This document shows, in pieces, positions 21,675 through 35,000 of a stretch of DNA of 64,000 bases. The stretch is from the NCBI GenBank assembly GCA_032718475.1, contig JAUCBJ010006781.1:62001-126000 (forward strand), read 5' to 3'. The first letter of the stretch is position 1, and each line of letters begins with the position of its first letter. The notes under the pieces were generated by a model, which did no database searches, was not told the origin of the DNA, and saw nothing but the letters and a program-made list of their open reading frames with translations. The position numbers were made by a program, and so were the translations under genes. The DNA is from Nemertoderma westbladi (Eukaryota; Xenacoelomorpha; Nemertodermatida; Nemertodermatidae).

Positions 21675-22330
21675 TGAGTGCCCGTGGTGAAAGACTTAAG
21701 ACCATTTTGAAATAATAAGTTCATGTTTGTATCATCAGATAATAAATTGACTAAGCCTAAAGTAGGAGCTGTATTGAATGTTAACCAAATTAATATATAA
21801 ATTACTACAATATTATATAATTCAACAAAATCCTATTAAAAATATTGCAAGTAATCAGGAAATGTATTATGTAGTGTGTATAATATCTATAGTATGTATA
21901 GTAATATATATATCAATATGTAATGCTGAACACAGAATACAGGTCGACGCATGTCGATTTTACCCTGGAGAGGTATAATTTTCATTGCAACAATAATATT
22001 CTATTCATGCCCATCTGCTACAATTTGAAGAAGACTATTACATAATAATACCTATAATTAAAACTATTAATTATTATAATTCTATAGTTAATAAAAATAG
22101 TATATCATTCGGGGGATGGAATTTATAGGTCATCTAATTAATTGTTTAAAGATTAGCAAACAATACAATGTAGCATTGATAAAACCCATAAATAAAACTC
22201 GGATATAAAATGTAAAATCGGGATGAAAAAGATCACTTTCTGAGCTACGAAAGGAAAATAGGTTACAACTTATCTGGATACAAGCGGTCCGTTTACCTTA
22301 CAAAATGAAAAATACGAATGTGCGAAGTTA
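21675..22330. other. No feature recognised; AT-rich
   Basis: Non-coding AT-rich sequence between two minisatellites. Confidence 0.5.
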
Positions 22331-22337
22331 AGAACAG

Positions 22338-22562
22338 TCGGGGGGGAAGTGTCCGGGGGGAAGTGTCTGGGGGGGGAAGTGTCCGGGGGGAAGTGTCTGG
22401 GGGGGAAGTGTCCGGGGGGGGGAAGTGTCCGGGGGGGAAGTGTCTGGGGGGGAAGTGTCCGGGGGGGAAGTGTCTGGGGGGAAGTGTCCGGGGGGGAAGT
22501 GTCTTACTTGAGCGGGGGGGAACTGTCCGGGGGGGAAGTGTCCGGGGGGGAAGTGTCCGAAC
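22338..22562. repeat. 15-16-bp G-rich minisatellite (GTGTCCGGGGGGGAA)
   Basis: About fifteen units of GTGTCCGGGGGGGAA. Length varies through the G run, and one unit is interrupted (CTTACTTGAGC near 22503). The unit matches the 15-bp unit at 14.2 kb at 12 of 15 positions. Confidence 0.93.
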
Positions 22563-22852
22563 ACCGAACAGAGTAACTATTTTATTGTCACACGATCTTT
22601 ATTGCGGCATTCAGCCTACTCTAGGAACTAACTGTTACTTAGAAAATCTCCTTAAGTGCACTTTGCACTTCTGCTAATGATTAATGTTTATATTATTATA
22701 AAACACATTATCCGCCCGCTCTCAGCCATAATGAGGTTTTTCAAGGCGTTAATTTATCATGTTCTGTTCAAGGTCCCACCCATATCATAGGGTTGTGGGG
22801 CGAGCGACGAAAGTAAGCGAGCTTAGCATACAGGTACCACTAACTCAATCGG

Positions 22853-22928
22853 TGTGTCTGTTGATCTGTCGATCTGTTGATCTGTCGATCTGTTGTTCTG
22901 TCGTTCTGTTGTTCTGTTGTTCTGTCGT
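22853..22928. repeat. 8-bp microsatellite (TGTYGWTC)n
   Basis: Consecutive octamers of the type TGTTGATC, TGTCGATC, TGTTGTTC and TGTCGTTC run for about 75 bp. Confidence 0.85.
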
Positions 22929-23688
22929 GTCCAATTTTAAACGTTAATAACTCAGCCAAATGTTAATGAAATTTAACCAAACTTGGTACACATTAGTCTG
23001 GCCAAAGTTTAGAAATTTTCCAAGTTGAATTTTCGCGTGGCCTTCGAGAAGCTAAGATAATAGCAGTTAATTAGTTAATTAAGTTGATTAGGGTAAAAAC
23101 ATCAATTTCAACCTGCCTCCTTAAAGGATATTAATTATTTTCTAGTATAAGATTTAAATAATTATACTTAAAAGTTATACAGCTGTAATCCCCATACAAC
23201 ATTCCATTATAGTTTTTAATTAGTTCAAGTGATTTGCTTTAATAAATGTGTCTTTAATTGATCTAAACGTAATTAAAGCGGCACAATTATTGAGTACAAA
23301 TTTAATCCTTCCCATTATTGGTCAACATAGTCTCTGCGGGGTGTAGAGCTGCTAGCTGGCACCAGGGCAGAGGGGAATTGTACTGTAATAGGTATGGCTG
23401 TTGTAGGCTTATATCTGAAGTAGTTTATTCCGCAATATATTTGTCTGGTTATTTTTTAATTGAATTTTTGCAAAGTAGTAAAATTAATGTTCTTAAAAAT
23501 AATATTATTATTTATATGTAACCTAGGAAATTGGCTACTTATTTTCGCTGCAGCTTTAAGAGTGTACATTGATTTAATATTATTTCAATACCCATATTAC
23601 TACATCGGCATACGATGCGTTGGCGTTGTATCACACATCTCCACATAGATGTATCAGCAGTTACTCGCACAGTTTCGAAACTTCGCAT

Positions 23689-23980
23689 AGTTATAACTGT
23701 ATAAAGATCGTCAGTCTTGGTTTAGGAAAAATATTTTAATGAAAAACAGGACGAGCGACGAGCGCAACGAGGCATATAATGAAGACCAGTACTGCGTAGA
23801 CTATGTTCCTATAAACCATACCTGGCTGCGCCTATTGAAGACATCGGTAGTTATAAAGATCGTCCGTCAGTCTGCGTTTAGGAAATATGTTTAACTACAA
23901 AACAGGACGAGCACAACGACGTTTATAATAATGAAGACGAGTACTGCCTACTGCGTTGAAGGCATTGGTAGTTATAAATT
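23689..23980. repeat. Imperfect tandem duplication (~150 bp, two copies plus start of a third)
   Basis: TAGTTATAA followed by AAAGATCGTC begins near 23689 and 23848, and TAGTTATAAA recurs at 23969. Both copies share AAACAGGACGAGC and AATGAAGAC.AGTACTGC. No coding signal is visible. Confidence 0.75.
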
Positions 23981-23999
23981 ACTGGTGGGTGGGAAGGGT

Positions 24000-25300
24000 G
24001 GGGGGGGGGGGGGGTGCAGATTAAAAGGGGTGAACACGTACTGTCCCCCTTTCTTTGATTGATTGGTGGTGTGGGTAAATTTTTCAAAACCTGGTTTTGT
24101 GATACAGTCGCTCAATTTTAATCTGTATCTGATAACTGAGCCTCGTCCTGCGCGATGGCCCCGCGAACGTGTTAAGCAGTACCTACAGTTAATCAAGACT
24201 TTCTTCTTAAAGGCCTAAGACGAAATTGCATTTTTCTCAAACTAAACAACAATTTTTCAAGTAACTATTTTGGTTCAATTTCGAAAAAAAATCTGTTGGC
24301 GTATTTGATGTTTCATATGTGAAATTTAACACTTGATATTGTAAAACGATTAATTCAAAATGAAAATGAAAGATTAATTTATGCTATAATTTGTAATTTT
24401 GGTTAAAATCTATTCACTATGATATACAGCAAAAAGAATAGGTAAAAATTAATAAACTAATTTAATTCAAAATGACACCTTGATAACTAAAAAAATTCCA
24501 CATCTTAATAGCAACTCTGTAATTTTGGAAAATAATAGTCGAGATAAAATACAACAACCTAAAATTTCTTTGTAAATATATAATGTTTTATTTACGAAAA
24601 TAATGTGATTGGGTACTGCGTATATACTGAAATGTTTGGATACTGCAATAGGAGATTTAAAAAAAATAAAAAAAATTTGGGCTAATTATATCATAATAAT
24701 AATATCTATATTTGGCTAAATTTATGATACATAGTGAAGCAGAAGAAATAAAAGGCATTATAATTATATATGACAGCAGTGTTGATGGAGATATAATTGG
24801 ATAATGCGTTTAACTACTGAATATTTGCCTTTTATAGATTATTTAATAGCTAGTTTAGTGGGTAATTGCTTAGTGCTTACTGGGTTTATGTATATATATT
24901 GAGTTTTTAAATTTATAATTTACTTTTTAGATGATTGACAGGTTGTTGTCATTTGCAGGAAGAAGATGTCGATATGCACCCAGGAAACTCATTACTTCTT
25001 GCGATCAATGCCCTAACCCCACCACCCTAACTCACAACCTAGGCCTATCTATAAAGATTTGATTATCCCCGTAGTTAAATATCGATTATGATATTTATTC
25101 ATTACAACTTTAGCAAATTAATACCTTAGTCGGCGGCACACAAAATAACTTTTATTTAGTCAATGACAGTAAAATGTGTGAAAGAGAGTGGCAGTAAAAG
25201 ATTGACAGACAAGAATTCTATGGGGTATAAACTTAAGGAAGTAAATACATCATGGCTCGGCACCATACAGTCATTTCAAAGTCAACATTATACTATTAAT
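24000..25300. other. No gene recognised; begins with a 15-nt G run
   Basis: A G15 run at 24000-24014 is followed by AT-rich DNA without a convincing frame. Confidence 0.5.
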
Positions 25301-25401
25301 ATTATTTACTGGGTTCTATTGGTTGTAGGTTCAGCCCCGCCAGGGTCCACTCAGCCTTTCATCCACTGGGGTCGATAAAATGAGTACCAGTCAATAACTG
25401 G

Positions 25402-25452
25402 GAGCAAATCTTGGGATAGGAGTAGCGCCCACCCCTACCCTCGGGTAGCACT
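25402..25452 (+). repeat. 51-bp target site duplication, left copy
   Basis: The segment starting GGGAGCAAATCTTGGGATAG and ending CCTCGGGTAGCA is repeated exactly at 26827-26877, and the two copies flank the LINE. It belongs to the SINE body into which the LINE inserted. Confidence 0.88.
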
Positions 25453-26826
25453 CTATGGTTCTTTTCGGGGAATCTCATTGATCTCGATTGCGGCAAAGCT
25501 ATACAATACGATTCTATTAAATCGCATAAGGGATCCCATTGAGAGACTGCTCCGTGGAAATCAGAATGGGTTCCGTAAAGGTCGTGGGACCATGGAGCCC
25601 ATTTTGGCACTTAGAAGGATAATTGAAGAGTTATCAAAAGAGAAAGACAGGCATCTGGCTGTTATCTTTGTTGACTTCTTCAAGGCCTTTGATTCAGTCT
25701 CTCGCTCACGTATGTTCAGCATACTTTCATTATATGGGATTCCTGATGAAATTATTGCAGCAATCAGATCAGTATACGATGGTTCGACAACATTTGTGTC
25801 TACTGTTGACGGTGACACAGAACCATTTGAAGTGTTATGGGTGTCCTCCAAGGAGACACACTTGCACCATTCTTGTTCATTATTGTGGTTGACTATGTTC
25901 TACGCATGTCCTTAGATCATTATAATGATGATGGGGTGATGATAACTCCACCTACTGGCTCCAGAAGTCGAGGAAATCCTGCCAAGTACCTAACTGATCT
26001 AGACTTTGCTGATGACTTAGGAGTACTCTCAGAATCATTAGAGGGAGCCCAACGGCTCCTCAGCTCATTAGAACATGCTGCTTCTAGTGTTGGTCTTTTT
26101 ATTAACTCCAGAAAGACCAAAATTCTGACAGTTAACTTTGAAAGTCCTCAGCAAGTCTCTGATCGGTTGAGCATAAGCTCAAAGGATGGTATGCTTGAGC
26201 ATGTGGACGACTTCTGTTACCTGGGATCATGGATCCGGAAGTCAGGTGAGGACCTTCGAATACGTAAGGGAAATGCATGGGCAGCCTTGAATAGGCTTTC
26301 CAGGATTTGGAAGTCACCGAGAATTAATCGGAAACTTAAGGTCCGATTATTTAGAGCAGCAGTAGTTCCAGTACTCCTCTACGGGAGTCCATGCTGGGCT
26401 CTAACTGCTGAGGACACCAAATCTCTGGATGGCACATTCACAAGAATGCTACGCCGGGTTCATTGTGTCAAGTACAATGCACACATCTCCAACCAGACAC
26501 TATATAACATTGGAGGTGTCTCATTGGTTCCCCCAAGCTTGACACTAGAACAAAATCGCCTCCGCTTTGCAGGACATTGCTTTCGCCGTGAGGACCAGCC
26601 AGTGCATAATCTTGTACTTTGGCAGCCTCATGGAGTGAATAAGCATGGTGGACAGCCCATGACTTTCTTGAGACGCATCTTAAAGGACACTGGCCTTAAA
26701 GATGCGGATGATCTACAAATGTCATGGGTGATAGGGAGTTGTGGCGGTGCAATTTTGTTGACAAGCCGGCACAGCATTCTTAAAAATGCAGCTGCAATGC
26801 AGCATGCCGATCCTAGTAGTAGTAGT
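25453..26826 (+). pseudogene. 5'-truncated RTE-like LINE, frameshifted
   Basis: The plus strand encodes reverse transcriptase starting in the middle of the domain: GNQNGFRKGRG, FVDFFKAFDSV, then a frameshift near 25838, then MGVLQGDTLAP and DLDFADDLGVL, the catalytic block with FADD in place of YADD. The thumb and C-terminal part follow (HVDDFCYLGSW, LYGSPCWALT, RMLRR, RLRFAGHCFR), typical of RTE-like LINEs. The tail is a short (TAG)n repeat at 26811-26826. Exact 51-bp copies of target DNA flank it. The endonuclease is missing through 5' truncation. Confidence 0.88.
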
Positions 26827-26877
26827 AGGGAGCAAATCTTGGGATAGGAGTAGCGCCCACCCCTACCCTCGGGTAGC
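26827..26877 (+). repeat. 51-bp target site duplication, right copy
   Basis: Exact repeat of 25402-25452, directly after the (TAG)n tail of the LINE. Confidence 0.88.
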
Positions 26878-26987
26878 AGCTATCGAAAGAGGAGCCTTCG
26901 GGTCGCCTCCGGCTTCGGCCGACTGTTTGCTTTTTTTTTGCTACAGTACAGTATCCCCCTAACGCAGGTTGGATGCAATCTTCGCCC

Positions 26988-27315
26988 GGGGGAAACCCAC
27001 AACGCAATCTTCGCCCGCTAGTAACCTTCGCCCAATAAAATTTGTGTTAGAAACCATTTTAGATACCAATTGAAGGAAATTAGCAAGTTACAAAGACAGT
27101 AAAAAATAAAAAATAATAAAACAATAAACGATGTTTTTACCAATTGAGGGAAAGGAGCAGGTTACAGAAACGGCCTGTTTCTAACCAAAACAATAAACGA
27201 TGTTGTTACCAATTGAGGGAAACGAGCAGATTACAGAGACGGCTCGTTGTAACCAAAACAATAATTGTTTAGTGGGCGAAGCTTTCTCGCGGGCGATGTT
27301 TGCTGTGTTCCCCAA
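26988..27315. mobile_element. Possible foldback element with internal 77-bp duplication
   Basis: The left end (GGGGGAAACC...ATCTTCGCCCG) and right end (GGGCGAAGC...GCTGTGTTCCCC) are imperfect inverted repeats of about 30-40 bp. Inside, ACAATAAACGATGTT.TTACC with CAATTGAGGGAAA.GAGCAG occurs twice with a period of about 77 bp. The element is non-coding. Confidence 0.5.
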
Positions 27316-27319
27316 CGCA

Positions 27320-28405
27320 TACTTCATGCAAACACACACCCCTACCCAATAAGATATTACAGCACGCGTAAGGGCCGTGCCCCATTAGTAAATCCTAAGT
27401 ATAAATAAATTATAGAACACAATCGTTTTAAGGGCGTCTCCACTGAAGTTATAAGTCGTACAGGAAGTTATTACGAATCAGATCAAGATTGGAGCTACAA
27501 TTTTGACATCCAGTCGGATTAGACATTTATATATTTAATCCTAAGTAAAATAGTTCCTCTATTTTTGTCGCACAAATGTGTATTATAGAAATTATCAATG
27601 CGTAACTTCAATGTTATTTCTACCCAGAGCGGGAGAACCATAAAACAAGAACAATCGGTGTAATCACTGATATATTCAAATCAACTGATATATTGTGACG
27701 GTTTACCAAGTTACTGGCACGAATTGGGTAACATCTAATGAATTCAACCGCCTAATTTATAATTATCATTACAGGTAGGTGACCTTTATAAGTATTATTA
27801 TAATTTTTCAGAAAACGCCGCAATGATTTTCGTCACAATTATAAATGATTTTCCTGCAGTTCTGCCAAATTTTGCGATTACGTAGAACCTATCATAACAG
27901 TGTGAATGAATAGGCCTACGCCTGTGTACTCTATGGGGTGATGTAAAGATTATTTATACCGTGCACTATAATGTAACTGTAATCTTGGAAAATTATCAAA
28001 TATTCAAATCAATAAAACTATTATGTCATATGCATTAGAAAGCGGCTTGCCAATAATATCTCTATAAGCTCACACCTAATTTATCTAAACTTATAATTAC
28101 AACAATAACTTATTAACATATTTAAACAAACTTAATTAAATTCAATCAATACATGCTTGTGTTTGGTTAGAGATTGGAAACACTTTGTTGACCATACGAT
28201 TTGGTACGATGTTTACAACAGAGAAAAAACCTAAAAATATATTCGGTTATTAATTACTTTTTTAAAAATTTAATTTAATTTTCTTAACTAATTAATTAGG
28301 AGTGAGCGGAAAATTCACTAACCCCTCTAAGCTAAACCTGTTAATAATTTTTTAATTTTCTTCTTTATTTTTTAAATATTTTATTAAACTTATAAAATCA
28401 TCACT
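27320..28405. other. Upstream region of the SLC44 gene, nothing definite
   Basis: AT-rich DNA upstream of the SLC44 start codon. It must hold the 5' UTR and perhaps the promoter, but I see no element I can name. Confidence 0.4.
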
Positions 28406-28747
28406 ATGACTGGATGTTGTGGAGACGAAGTTGAAAGAAAAGATGAACCTAAAAAATTCGACCCGAATTTCAAAGGGCCAATCAAAGATCGAGGTTGTAC
28501 TGACGTCATATGTTGCGTCATCTATACAGCGTTCCTGGTCGGTCTCGGTATAGTCAGTTACTTCGCATACAGTCAGGGTGACCCAAACAGACTGCTACAC
28601 CCTACAGACTCACAGGGGAATCTATGTGGCAACAATAATGTCGAGAGCGGGAAAGATTTTACCAACAAACCCTATATGATGTATTACGATATTACCAAAT
28701 GTATCAGTCCGACAACTCTTCTTACTGGGGGCTGTCTCACTCCACAG
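28406..28747 (+). CDS. SLC44A2: Choline transporter-like protein (SLC44A2/4/5 type), coding exon 1
   Basis: The first 114 codons of a 737-residue multi-pass membrane protein of the CTL/SLC44 family, which moves choline and related cations across the plasma and mitochondrial membranes. Visible features are a short cytosolic N terminus with the family's FKGP block, then RGCTD, then the first membrane helix (about residues 36-56) and the start of the large extracellular loop, ending at CLTPQ. The exon ends in CACAG followed by the donor GTATGT and joins in phase 0 to 37602, where VCVDAC continues the conserved loop. The ATG at 28406 gives a family-like N terminus. Whether it is A2, A4 or A5 cannot be settled; invertebrates often have one pre-duplication gene. 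Confidence 0.93.
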
Positions 28748-29041
28748 GTATGTAGGGGAAGATATACTAATAAAAAGATCAGTGATAATAGATCGTAGTA
28801 GATCAAAATATAACGTTGGAAGTATGTGAGAAAACGAGCGCTCATATAATGTACCGAATTGTTTTCTAAAACAGGTTATCCGTATTCCTTCCGACTCACT
28901 TCTTCTTGACAACAGGAAGAATCAAACACTAAACTATTTGTTGTTATTCCTCTAACCCCCACCACTCATACCACCTCCCCGCTACAATCACCCCTCCGGC
29001 CTTACCCAACCCACACAGAACCCCATTGCCCGATTCCTCAT

Positions 29042-32000
29042 CCCCTCTCCCACAACCCTCTCCCACAACCCTCTCCCACAACCCTCTCCCACGACCGTCT
29101 CCCACAACCCTCACCCACAACCCTCTCCCACAACCCTCTCCCACAACCCTCTCCCGCAACCGTCTCCCTCAACCGTCTCCCACAACCCTCTCCCACAACC
29201 CTCTCCCACAACCCTCTCCCACAACCCTCACCCACAACCCTCACCCACAACCCTCTCCTACAACCCTCTTCCACAACCCTCTCCCACAATCCTCTCCCAC
29301 AACCGTCTCCCACAACCGTCTCCCACAACCCTCTCCCACAATCCTCTCCCACAACCGTCTCCCACAACCGTCTCCCACAACCCTCACCAACAACCCTCTC
29401 CCACAACCCTCTCCCACAACCCTCTCACCCAACCCTCTCCCACAACCCTCTCCCACAACCCTCTCCCACAACCCTCTCCCACAACCCTCTCCCACAACCC
29501 TCACCCACAACTCTCTCCCACAACCCTCTCCCGCAACCGTCTCCCTCAACCGTCTCCCACAACCCTCTCCCACAACCCTCACCCACAACCCTCTCCCACA
29601 ACCCTCTTCCACAACCCTCTCCCACAACCCTCTCCCACAACCCTCTCCCACAACCGTCTCCCACAACCGTCTCCCACAACCCTCACCCACAACCCTCTCC
29701 CACAACCCTCTCCCACAACCCTCTCCCACAACCCTCTCGCACAACCCTCTCCCACAACCCTCTCCCACAACCCTCTCCCACAACCCTCTCCCACAACCCT
29801 CTCCCGCAACCGTCTCACTCAACCGTCTCCCACAACCCCCTCCCACAACCCTCACCCACAACCCTCTCCCACAACCCTCTTCCACAACCCTCTCCCACAA
29901 CCCTCTCCCACAACCCTCACCTACAACCCTCTCCCACAACCCTCTCCCACAACCGTCTCCCACAACCCCCTCCCACAACCCTCACCCACAACCCTCTCCC
30001 ACAACCCTCTCCCACAACCCTCTCCCACAACCCTCTCCCACAACCCTCTCCCACAACCCTCTCCCACAACCCTCACCCACAACCCTCTCCCACAACCCTC
30101 TCCCGCAACCCTCTCCCACAACCCTCACCCACAACCCTCTCCCACAACCCTCTCCCACAACCCTCTCCCACAACCCTCTTCCACAACCATCTCCCACAAC
30201 CCTCTCCCACAACCGTCTTCCACAACCCTCTCCCACAACCCTCTCCCACAACCCTCTCCCACAACCCTCTCCCGCAACCCTCTCCCACAACCCTCTCCCA
30301 CAACCCTCTCCCACAACCCTCTCCCACAACCCTCTCCCACAACCCTCTCCCACAACCCTCTCCCACAACCGTCTCCCACAACCGTCTCCCACAACCCTCT
30401 CCCACAACCCTCTCCCACAACCCTCTCCCACAACCCTCTCCCACAACCGTCTCCCACAACCCTCTCCCACAACCCTCTCCCACAACCCTCTCCCACAACC
30501 CTCTCCCACAACCCTCTCCCGCAACCCTCTCCCACAACCCTCTCCCACAACCCTCTCCCACAACCCTCTCCCACAACCCTCCCACAACCGTCTGCCGCAA
30601 CCGTCTCCCACAACCGTCTCCCACAACCCTCTCCCACAACCCTCACCCACAACCCTCTCCCATAACCCTCTCCCACAACCCTCTCCCACAACCCTCTCCC
30701 ACAACCCTCTCCCACAACCCTCTCCCATAACCGTCTCCCACAACCGTCTCCCACAACCCTCTCCCACAACCCTCTCCCACAACCCTCTCCCACAACCCTC
30801 TCCCACAACCCTCTCCCGCAACCCTCTCCCACAACCCTCTCCCACAACCCTCTCCCACAACCCTCTCCCACAACCCTCTCCCACAACCCTCTCCCACAAC
30901 CCTCTCCCATAACCGTCTCCCACAACCGTCTCCCACAACCCTCTCCCACAACCCTCTCCCACAACCCTCTCCCACAACCCTCTCCCACAACCGTCTCCCA
31001 CAACCCTCTCCCACAACCCTCTCCCACAACCCTCTCCCACAACCCTCTCCCACAACCCTCTCCCGCAACCCTCTCCCACAACCCTCTCCCACAACCCTCT
31101 CCCACAACCCTCTCCCACAACCCTCCCACAACCGTCTCCCGCAACCGTCTCCCACAACCGTCTCCCACAACCCTCTCCCACAACCCTCACCCACAACCCT
31201 CTCCCATAACCCTCTCCCACAACCCTCTCCCACAACCCTCTCCCACAACCCTCTCCCACAACCGTCTCACACAACCCTCTCCCACAACCCTCTCCCACAA
31301 CCGTCTCCCACAACCGTCTCCCACAACCCTCTCCCACAACCCTCTCCCACAACCCTCTCCCACAACCCTCTCCCACAACCCTCTCCCGCAACCCTCTCCC
31401 ACAACCCTCTCCCACAACCCTCTCCCACAACCCTCACCCACAACCCTCTCCCATAACCCTCTCCCACAACCCTCTCCCACAACCCTCTCCCACAACCCTC
31501 ACCCACAATCCTCTCCCATAACCCTCTCCCACAACCCTCTCCCACAATCCTCTCCCACAACCCTCTCCCACAACCCTCACCCACAACCCCCTCCCACAAC
31601 CCTCTCCCGCAACCGTCTCCCTCAACCGTCTCCCACAACCCCCTCCCACAACCCTCTCCCACAACCCTCTCCCACAACCGTCTCCCACAACCCTCTCCCA
31701 CAACCCTCACCCACAACCCTCTCCCACAACCCTCTTCCACAACCCTCTCCCACAACCCTCTCCCACAACCCTCTCCCACAACCGTCTCCCACAACCCTCT
31801 CCCACAACCCTCACCCACAACCCTCTCCCACAACCCTCTCCCACAACCCTCTCCCACAACCCTCTCACACAACCCTCTCCCACAACCCTCTCCCACAACC
31901 CTCTCCACAACCCTCTCCCACAACCCTCTCCCGCAACCGTCTCCCTCAACCCTCTCCCACAACCCTCTCCCACAACCCTCTCCCACAACCCTCTCCCACA

Positions 32001-35000
32001 ACCGTCTCCCACAACCCTCTCCCACAACCCTCTCACACAACCCTCTCCCACAACCCTCTCCCACAACCCTCTCCCACAACCGTCTCCCACAACCGTCTCC
32101 CACAAACGTCTCCCACAACCCTCTCCCACAACGCTCTCCCACAACCCTCTCCCACAACCCTCTCCCACAACACTCTCCCACAACCGTCTCCCACAACCGT
32201 CTCCCGCAACCGTCTCCCACAACCCTCTCCCACAACCGTCTCCCACAACCCTCTCCCACAACCCTCTCCCACAACCGTCTCCCACAACAGTCTCCCACAA
32301 CCCTCTCCCACAACCCTCTCCCACAACCCTCTCCCACAACCCTCTCCCACAACCCTCTCCCACAACCCTCTCCCACAACCCTCTCCCACAACCCTCCCAC
32401 AACCGTCTCCCGCAACCGTCTCCCACAACCGTCTCCCACAACCCTCTCCCACAACCCTCACCCACAACCCTCTCCCTTAACCCTCTCCCACAACCCTCTC
32501 CCATAACCCTCTCCCACAACCCTCTACCACAACCCTCTCCCACAACCCTCTCCCACAACCGTCTCCCACAACCCTCTCCCACAACCCTCTCCCACAACTG
32601 TCTCCCACAACCCTCTCCCACAACCCTCTCCCACAACCCTCTCCCACAACCCTCTCCCGCAACCCTCTCCCACAACCCTCTCCCACAACCCTCTCCCACA
32701 ACCCTCCCACAACCCTCTCCCACAACCCTCTCCCACAACCCTCTCCCACAACCCTCTCCCATAACCGTCTCCCACAACCGTCTCCCACAACCCTCTCCCA
32801 CAACCATCTCCCACAACCCTCTCCCACAACCCTCTCCCACAACCCTCTCCCACAACCGTCTCCCACAACCCTCTCCCACAACCCTCTCCCACAACCCTCT
32901 CCCACAACCCTCTCCCACAACACTCTCCCGCAACACTCTCCCACAACCCTCTCCCACAACCCTCTCCCACAACCCTCTCCCACAACCCTCCCACAACCGT
33001 CTCCCGCAACCGTCTCCCACAACCGTCTCCCACAACCCTCTCCCACAACCCACACCCACAACCCTCTCCCATAACCCTCTCCCACAACCCTCTCCCACAA
33101 CCCTCTCACACAACCCTCTCCCACAACCCTCTCCCACAACCCTCTCCCACAACCGTCTCCCACAACCGTCTCCCACAAACGTCTCCCACAACCCTCTCCC
33201 ACAACGCTCTCCCACAACCCTCTCCCACAACCCTCTCCCACAACACTCTCCCACAACCGTCTCCCACAACCGTCTCCCGCAACCGTCTCCCACAACCCTC
33301 TCCCACAACCGTCTCCCACAACCCTCTCCCACAACCCTCTCCCACAACCGTCTCCCACAACAGTCTCCCACAACCCTCTCCCACAACCCTCTCCCACAAC
33401 CCTCTCCCACAACCATCTCCCACAACCCTCTCCCACAACCCTCTCCCACAACCCTCTCCCACAACCCTCCCACAACCGTCTCCCGCAACCGTCTCCCACA
33501 ACCGTCTCCCACAACCCTCTCCCACAACTCTCACCCACAACCCTCTCCCTTAACCCTCTCCCACAACCCTCTCCCATAACCCTCTCCCACAACCCTCTAC
33601 CACAACCCTCTCCCACAACCCTCTCCCACAACCGTCTCCCACAACCCTCTCCCACAACCCTCTCCCACAACTGTCTCCCACAACCCTCTCCCACAACCCT
33701 CTCCCACAACCCTCTCCCACAACCCTCTCCCGCAACCCTCTCCCACAACCCTCTCCCACAACCCTCTCCCACAACCCTCCCACAACCCTCTCCCACAACC
33801 CTCTCCCACAACCCTCTCCCACAACCCTCTCCCATAACCGTCTCCCACAACCGTCTCCCACAACCCTCTCCTACAACCATCTCCCACAACCCTCTCCCAC
33901 AACCCTCTCCCACAACCCTCTCCCACAACCGTCTCCCACAACCCTCTCCCACAACCCTCTCCCACAACCCTCTCCCACAACCCTCTCCCACAACACTCTC
34001 CCGCAACACTCTCCCACAACCCTCTCCCACAACCCTCTCCCACAACCCTCTCCCACAACCCTCCCACAACCGTCTCCCGCAACCGTCTCCCACAACCGTC
34101 TCCCACAACCCTCTCCCACAACCCACACCCACAACCCTCTCCCATAACCCTCTCCCACAACCCTCTCCCACAACCCTCTCCCACAACACTCTCCCACAAC
34201 CGTCTCCCACAACCCTCTCCCACAACCCGCTCCCACAACCGTCTCCCACAACAGTCTCCCACAACCCTCTCCCACAACCCTCTCCCACAACCCTCTCCCA
34301 CAACCCTCTCCCGCAACCCTCTCCCACAACCCTCTCCCACAACTCTCTCCCACAACCCTCTCCCACAACTCTCCCACAACCATCTCCCGCAACCGTCTCC
34401 CACAACCCTCTCCCACAACCGTCTCCCACAACCCTCTCCCACAACCCTCTCCCACAACCGTCTCCCACAACAGTCTCCCACAACCCTCTCCCACAACCCT
34501 CTCCCACAACCCTCTCCCACAACCCTCTCCCGCAACCCTCTCCCACAACCCTCTCCCACAACCCTCTCCCACAACCCTCTCCCACAACCCTCCCACAACC
34601 GTCTCCCGCAACCGTCTCCCACAACCGTCTCCCACAACCCTCTCCCACAACCCTCACCCACAACCCTCTCCCTTAACCCTCTCCCACAACCCTCTCCCAT
34701 AACCCTCTCCCACAACCCTCTACCACAACCCTCTCCCACAACCCTCTCCCACAACCGTCTCCCACAACCCTCTCCCACAACCCTCTCCCACAACCCTCTC
34801 CCACAACCCTCTCCCATAACCGTCTCGCACAACCGTCTCCCACAACCCTCTCCCACAACCCTCTCCCACAACCCTCTCCCACAACCCTCTCCCACAATCC
34901 TCTCCCACAACCGTCTCCCACAACCCTCTCCCACAACCCTCTCCCACAACCCTCTCCCACAACCCTCTCCCGCAACACTCTCCCACAACCCTCTCCCACA

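Larger units (their letters stand above)
21234..22762. repeat. Dispersed repeat, copy 2, split by a 1.29-kb insertion
   Basis: The pieces 21234-21280 and 22569-22762 match consecutive parts of 18600-18850. Between them lie 1.29 kb holding a poly-C run, a 36-bp minisatellite, unassigned AT-rich DNA and a G-rich minisatellite. The simplest reading is one ancestral repeat opened by later insertion. Confidence 0.6.
25310..26945 (+). mobile_element. tRNA-derived SINE, interrupted by a LINE
   Basis: GTAGGTTCAGCCCCGCC near 25326 resembles a pol III B box. It is followed by CTCAGCCTTTCATCC and GGGTCGATAAAATGAG, a body I associate with tRNA SINEs of molluscs and other lophotrochozoans (from memory). 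The body continues to 25452, is interrupted by a LINE, and resumes at 26878 with GAGGAGCCTTCGGGTCGCC, ending near a T-run at 26931-26939. The A box is not clear. Boundaries are approximate. Confidence 0.55.

Noticed and set aside
28720-28747. Resemblance of the SLC44 exon 1 end (TGTCTCACTCCACAG) to the array variant CCGTCTCCCACAA
   Set aside because: The match is short, needs a gap and lies in low-complexity sequence. The array does not abut the donor, so I do not claim a donor-derived satellite.
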